Assembly (NCBI GenBank): GCA_017399225.1
Contig: JAFQEB010000087.1
Coordinates: 1-52,822, forward strand
Origin: Clostridia bacterium
GTDB taxonomy: Bacteria; Bacillota_A; Clostridia; Christensenellales; Aristaeellaceae
Reading direction: 5' to 3'
DNA: 52,822 nt
Part shown: positions 49,199 through 52,822 of the stretch, piece after piece
Position numbering within the stretch: the stretch's first letter is position 1
How the letters are laid out: each line of letters starts with the position of its first letter
Position numbers and translations under genes: made by a program
The notes under the pieces: generated by a model
The model's database searches: none
Seen by the model: the letters and a program-made list of their open reading frames with translations, nothing else
What the model was told of the DNA's origin: nothing

Positions 49199-49980
49199 GC
49201 AGGGCGGCGCTGCTGGTGCTGCTGGCGCTTGTGCTGATCCGGCTTCCGCTGGCATATCTGCTGACGATCCTGCTGCCGGACGCGGCGGTTTCCCCTGTGG
49301 TGCATTATGTGACGACGATCGGGCAGTCCCTGCTGCTGTTTGCACTGCCGGGCTGGCTGATCGGGCGGCGTCCGGCGCGCTTGCCCCTGCGGCGGGGCAA
49401 CATCTGTCTGTGGGTGCTCGCTGCGCTGTGCCTGGGCGTTGCGGCCGCTGTGGCTCTGAAGCCGCTGAACCGCTGGTGGGCGGAGTTGCTGGCTCTTCAG
49501 GACAGCCCCATTCCGGCGGCGTCCGGCGGGCTGGAAAAGCTGCTGCAGCTGCTGGCATACGCGGTCGTGCCCGCCGTGGCGGAGGAGATGTTCTTCCGCG
49601 GCGCGCTGCTGAGGAGTCTGCGGCAGGAGCGCGGCAGCATGGCGGCGCTGCTGATCACCACCCTTGCCTTTGCCCTGATGCACGGCAGCATGGCCGGTTT
49701 GCCGGGGCATCTGGCGCTGAGCCTGCTGCTGACGCTGCTGATGCTGTGCACGGATCGGCTGATCGTGCCGGCAGCGGCGCATCTGATGTACAATGTGGCG
49801 GTGCTGTCCGGCCTGCAGGCAGGCGAGACCGCGGCATGGCTGTGCGGCGCGGCATTGGCGCTTGGCTGCCTGGGAATGGCTGCTGCCGCCCGATGGGAGA
49901 AGCGGGGGAAAATGCCCCTGCATGCGGGGCTGCTGACCGGGCTGATCCTGGCCATAATGGCGGCGGCTTACCTGATTTGA
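49195..49980 (+). CDS. CPBP-family intramembrane metalloprotease
   Basis: A 261-residue membrane protein with about seven helices. The CPBP (Abi) motifs are EEMFFRGALLRSL (EExxxR, about 129-141), FALMHGSMAG (FxxxH) and HLMYNVAVL (HxxxN). Family members process prenylated or peptide substrates, or confer bacteriocin self-immunity. Start overlaps the walJ stop. No bacteriocin gene is nearby. The ABC-F gene follows after 50 bases. Confidence 0.88.
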   Translation: MSRAALLVLLALVLIRLPLAYLLTILLPDAAVSPVVHYVTTIGQSLLLFALPGWLIGRRPARLPLRRGNICLWVLAALCLGVAAAVALKPLNRWWAELLALQDSPIPAASGGLEKLLQLLAYAVVPAVAEEMFFRGALLRSLRQERGSMAALLITTLAFALMHGSMAGLPGHLALSLLLTLLMLCTDRLIVPAAAHLMYNVAVLSGLQAGETAAWLCGAALALGCLGMAAAARWEKRGKMPLHAGLLTGLILAIMAAAYLI

Positions 49981-50030
49981 TGAAGCTGTTTCTACTATAT
50001 TATATGTAAACGTTTACAGGAGGTGTGAGG

Positions 50031-51941
50031 ATGATCCTGCTTTCGCTGCAGGGCGTGCAGAAGAGCTTCGGCGCCAATGTGGTGCTGAAGAATGCATCGC
50101 TCGTGCTGCAGGATGGGCAGCGCATGGGTCTGGTGGGCGTGAACGGCTGCGGCAAGTCCACGCTGATGAAGATCATCGCCGGGGTCGAAACCTCCGATGG
50201 CGGCACGATCACCATGCAGAAGGGCCTGCGCCTTGGCTACCTTGCCCAGCAGGGCGAGGTGGGGGAGGGCCGCACGGTGCTGGAGGAGCTGGAAAGCGTC
50301 TTCGAGCCGGTGGTGAGGATGGAGCAGCAGCTGCGCGAGCTGGAGGAGCAGATGGCCCAGTGTGCGGACGACATGACCCGCCTGAGCCGCCTGGGTAATC
50401 AGTACGACCAGCTGACCCACGAGTTTGAACGCCGCAACGGCTACGGCTGGCGCTCCACGGTGCAGGGCGTGCTGGCGGGCCTGGGCTTCCGCAAGGAGCA
50501 GCAGGGCCAGCTGGCGAGCCTCCTTTCCGGCGGCGAGCGCACCCGCCTGTGCCTGGGTCGGATGCTGCTGACCGAGCCCGACCTGCTGCTGCTGGACGAG
50601 CCGACCAACCATCTCGACCTGAAGTCCATCGCCTGGCTGGAGGAATACCTGCGCACCTACAAGGGCGTGGTGCTGCTCATCAGCCATGACCGTTACTTCA
50701 TGGATCATGTCTGCGACCGGATGTGCGAGCTGCTGCTGGGCGTGACCGAGTGCTACGACGGCAATTATACCTCTTATATGGCCCAGCGCACGGAGCGGTT
50801 CGAGATCCGCATGAAGGCGTATGAGCTCCAGCAGAAGGAGATCGCCCGGCAGGAGGCCATCATCGCCCGCTACCGCCAGTTCAATCGGGAGAAATCCATT
50901 AAGCTGGCCGAAAGCCGGGAGAAGCGGCTGGAGAAGATCGAGCGGCTGGAGCGCCCCCAGGACGAGAGTGCCATCCGCTTCCGCTTCGACGTCCGCCGCC
51001 GTACTGGCGACGACGTGCTGATGATCGACGAGCTGTCCAAGGGCTACGACGGCCGGACGCTCTTTGAGCATGTGAAGATGCACGTCCGCGCCGGCGACCG
51101 CATTGCGCTCATCGGCGACAACGGCGTGGGCAAGTCCACGATGATCAAGTGCATCACCGGCGAGGTGACGCCTGACCAGGGCACGATCCGCTTCGGCGCG
51201 GGCGTGGATATCGGTTACTACGACCAGCATCAGGCCCATCTGCACGAGAACAAGACTGTGCTGGACGAGGTCTGGGATGACTTCCACCGCCTGGACCAGA
51301 CGGAGGTGCGCGGCGCGCTGGGCCTCTTCCTCTTCACGGGGGACGAGGTGCTCATGCCCATCAGCACCCTTTCCGGTGGCGAGAAGGGTCGCGTGGCCCT
51401 CACCAAGCTCATGCTGCGCAAGGATAATGTCCTGCTGCTGGACGAGCCCACCAACCATCTGGACATGGACTCCCGCGAAGTGCTGGAGGATGCGCTGGAG
51501 AATTTCCCTGGCACGATCCTCGCTATCAGCCATGACCGCTACTTCATCAACCGCTTCGCTACCAAGGTCTGTGTGCTGGAGCAGGATGGCCTGAAGGAGT
51601 ACCTGGGCAACTACGATGACTACTTTGAGAAGATCAACCGCCAGCAGGAGCCGGACGGAGAGACGGCCGGCATGACCCGCACGGCCATCGAGAAGGAACG
51701 GCGCAAGTCCCGTGAGGAGGAACGGCGCATCAAGGAGCGGAAGCTGGCCCTTCAGAATGCGGAGAAGGCCATCGCGGCTGCCGAGGATGAGGCGGCGGCG
51801 CTGGAAATGCAGCTGGCGGACCCTGCGACCTACCAGGATGCGGACAAGGCGGCAGCGCTGGCGAAGGCATATCAGGCCAAGAAGGACGAGATCGACCGCC
51901 TGTATGCCGAATGGGAAGCCATGGAGGCGGAAGAAATCTGA
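50031..51941 (+). CDS. ABC-F family ATPase
   Basis: A 636-residue cytoplasmic protein with two ATPase domains and no membrane part. Domain 1: GVNGCGKST, LSGGERTRLCLGRML, LLLLDEPTNHLDLKS. Domain 2: GDNGVGKST, LSGGEKGRVALTKLM, VLLLDEPTNHLDMDS. A linker rich in Arg/Glu lies between (about 255-320) and a C-terminal coiled coil (about 545-636) follows, as in YdiF/Uup-type proteins that act on the ribosome. Some ABC-F proteins protect ribosomes from antibiotics; nothing here marks it as a resistance type. Start chosen at ATG 50031, 7 bases after AGGAGG. Confidence 0.93.
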   Translation: MILLSLQGVQKSFGANVVLKNASLVLQDGQRMGLVGVNGCGKSTLMKIIAGVETSDGGTITMQKGLRLGYLAQQGEVGEGRTVLEELESVFEPVVRMEQQLRELEEQMAQCADDMTRLSRLGNQYDQLTHEFERRNGYGWRSTVQGVLAGLGFRKEQQGQLASLLSGGERTRLCLGRMLLTEPDLLLLDEPTNHLDLKSIAWLEEYLRTYKGVVLLISHDRYFMDHVCDRMCELLLGVTECYDGNYTSYMAQRTERFEIRMKAYELQQKEIARQEAIIARYRQFNREKSIKLAESREKRLEKIERLERPQDESAIRFRFDVRRRTGDDVLMIDELSKGYDGRTLFEHVKMHVRAGDRIALIGDNGVGKSTMIKCITGEVTPDQGTIRFGAGVDIGYYDQHQAHLHENKTVLDEVWDDFHRLDQTEVRGALGLFLFTGDEVLMPISTLSGGEKGRVALTKLMLRKDNVLLLDEPTNHLDMDSREVLEDALENFPGTILAISHDRYFINRFATKVCVLEQDGLKEYLGNYDDYFEKINRQQEPDGETAGMTRTAIEKERRKSREEERRIKERKLALQNAEKAIAAAEDEAAALEMQLADPATYQDADKAAALAKAYQAKKDEIDRLYAEWEAMEAEEI

Positions 51942-51977
51942 GTATATAAGGGAAAAACTCCCGAAGGGGAGTAATAC

Positions 51978-52016
51978 ACGGAGCCGGATGTGTCTATCGG
52001 ATACATCCGGCTCCGT
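51978..52016 (+). terminator. ABC-F gene terminator
   Basis: ACGGAGCCGGATGT (51978-51991) pairs perfectly with ACATCCGGCTCCGT (52003-52016), followed by TTTTG. A smaller hairpin ACTCCC/GGGAGT lies just before it (about 51957-51972). Confidence 0.9.
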
Positions 52017-52285
52017 TTTGTCCATACAGAGGTGAATAACACATAGACACGCACATTGGCGTGTATACAAATATGACGGAAAATGCAGTAATGTCAATGG
52101 TTTGCGGAAAACAAAATGCAAAACGGAAAATCGAGGGTCATGTTGGGCGCGCTTTTAGATTGACAATGGACACACCCGCTGCCGTGTTTAAGTGAAAAAC
52201 TGGCAAAGCCGCGAAAACAGCGCAAATGGCGATGAAATAGTGAAAAAAACCTGCAAAAAATTTTGAAAAACCTTCGAAATACCCC

Positions 52286-52314
52286 TTGATTTTTTTATGC
52301 ATATCCCTTATAAT
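52286..52314 (+). promoter_or_regulatory. Promoter of the S10 ribosomal operon
   Basis: TTGATT (52286-52291), a 17-base spacer and consensus TATAAT (52309-52314). The upstream DNA (about 52060-52285) is A-rich, with runs such as caaaaaattttgaaaaa that could be an UP element. No gene is seen in 52017-52285. Confidence 0.8.
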
Positions 52315-52320
52315 ATGACT

Positions 52321-52480
52321 GTTGTCTGTTTAGGGATGAAGTGGTAAGTTGCCGCCAGGCCAGGCGGGTAATTATCATGGACCAGCCCGTCAATCGGGCG
52401 ACGGACTCGAGGCGCGGCGGCGCTTGCACCTGCAGTGAGGACCGCGACGGCGCCAACGAGACGAAATAGGAGGTAAATCA
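52321..52480 (+). ncRNA. Structured 5' leader of rpsJ, candidate ribosomal-protein leader
   Basis: About 160 bases between the promoter and the rpsJ start are GC-rich and foldable: CCGCC/GGCGG (52352-52356, 52363-52367), GCCCG/CGGGC (52385-52389, 52395-52399), and a longer closing pair GGCGC (about 52411-52415) with GCGCC (52450-52454). Ribosomal operons commonly carry autoregulatory leaders bound by a protein from the operon. I recall an S10-Clostridia leader class in published work but cannot verify a match. Confidence 0.5.
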
Positions 52481-52789
52481 ATGGCCATCCAGAAAATCCG
52501 CATCAAGCTCAAGAGCTATGAGCACACCCTGATCGACCAGTCCGCTGAGCGGATCGTCGAGGCTGCCAAGCGCACTGGCGCCCGCGTGTCGGGCCCGATC
52601 CCGCTCCCCACGGAGAAGGAAATCGTGACCATCCTGCGCGCTACCCACAAGTACAAGGACAGCCGTGAGCAGTTCGAGCGTCGCACCCACAAGCGACTGA
52701 TCGACATCATCAACGCTAGCCCCAAGACCGTGGACGCCATGTCGAAGCTCGAACTTCCTGCTGGTGTCGAAATCGAAATGAAGCTGTAA
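52481..52789 (+). CDS. rpsJ: 30S ribosomal protein S10
   Basis: A 102-residue S10, full length. Start [27 protein letters not shown] and the later [20 protein letters not shown] (shortened here to the family motif GPIPLPT) are diagnostic. S10 is part of the small-subunit head and also of transcription antitermination as NusE. AGGAGG precedes the ATG. It is the first gene of the S10 operon; rplC follows after 18 bases. Confidence 0.98.
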   Translation: MAIQKIRIKLKSYEHTLIDQSAERIVEAAKRTGARVSGPIPLPTEKEIVTILRATHKYKDSREQFERRTHKRLIDIINASPKTVDAMSKLELPAGVEIEMKL

Positions 52790-52807
52790 GGCAGGAGGAA
52801 CGAAACA

Positions 52808-52822
52808 ATGAAGAAAGCGATC
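52808..52822 (+). CDS. rplC: 50S ribosomal protein L3, first five codons (cut by window edge)
   Basis: ATGAAGAAAGCGATC gives MKKAI, the usual clostridial L3 start, behind GCAGGAGGAACG and in the standard place after rpsJ. Confidence 0.85.

Noticed and set aside
50031..51941. Antibiotic-resistance ABC-F
   Set aside because: Sequence resembles housekeeping YdiF/Uup-type ABC-F; no resistance-type linker or attenuator leader was recognised.
52161..52190. TTGACA at 52163 as an earlier rpsJ promoter
   Set aside because: No -10 hexamer lies 16-18 bases downstream; the TTGATT-N17-TATAAT promoter at 52286 is far better.

Overview
The window is GC-rich (clearly above 50 percent, roughly 60 by eye) and carries spo0A, a short alpha/beta-SASP-like gene, a soj/spo0J (parA/parB) pair, Hsp33, WalJ and the start of the S10 ribosomal operon. 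This fits an endospore-forming clostridium (Bacillota, Clostridia), probably gut-associated given the BspA-type leucine-rich repeat, WG-repeat, CotH and family 2 glycosidase genes. Genus cannot be decided from the sequence alone. The window enters inside ileS and leaves 15 bases into rplC. I saw no rRNA, tRNA, CRISPR array or complete insertion sequence.

Layout. 1-5.4 kb: 3' end of a type-2 ileS, a complex foldable leader, a GH4-fold gene that has lost the family's metal ligands, then a tightly packed RNA-modification operon (RlmI-like methyltransferase, RluA-type pseudouridine synthase, tgt). 5.4-12 kb, minus strand: metY-vanZ-nudix operon, a second nudix gene, a helical-repeat gene with a sirtuin, and a secreted LRR protein. 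12-14.7 kb: phosphosugar mutase, then a self-contained operon of DUF6442-like membrane protein, XRE repressor and a 52-residue membrane peptide behind an operator-embedded promoter. 14.9-24.7 kb: DUF624 membrane protein, SASP-like gene, methyltransferase, hslO, two helical-repeat proteins, an HD phosphohydrolase, a zinc-ribbon/membrane/chitobiase-type protein, and spo0A preceded by two perfect inverted 0A boxes.

24.7-26.1 kb is a mobile-element scar: a tyrosine recombinase lacking its catalytic C-terminus and an XRE gene behind palindromic repeats. 26.1-31.2 kb is a complete branched-chain amino acid ABC transporter operon (livKHMGF order). 31.2-34.4 kb, minus strand: three zinc-ribbon or CxxC proteins including a WG-repeat receptor-like protein. 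34.6-36.6 kb: CotH-family protein. 36.9-40.5 kb, minus strand: GH2 glycosidase plus GPH-type sugar transporter. 40.6-42.4 kb, minus strand: ZIP metal transporter and a secreted FMN-bind-like protein. 42.5-44.8 kb: parA, an extra membrane zinc-ribbon gene, parB. 45-48.3 kb: phosphoglycosyltransferase, split transketolase and LicD, one operon probably making a surface glycan. 48.4-52 kb: walJ, CPBP protease, ABC-F ATPase; then the promoter and structured leader of rpsJ-rplC.

The most unusual structure is a pair of roughly 205-215 bp palindrome-rich repeats, downstream of cotH and downstream of the FMN-bind-like gene. Each sits between two copies of that locus's own terminator hairpin. The hairpins differ between loci but are nearly identical within a locus, the A and T tracts remain only on the outer sides, and both elements have the same orientation relative to the incoming transcript. 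This looks like orientation-specific insertion into terminators with duplication of the whole hairpin. Several other structured repeats (5.25, 7.7, 20.8, 43.9, 44.9 and 48.3 kb) lie in intergenic gaps.
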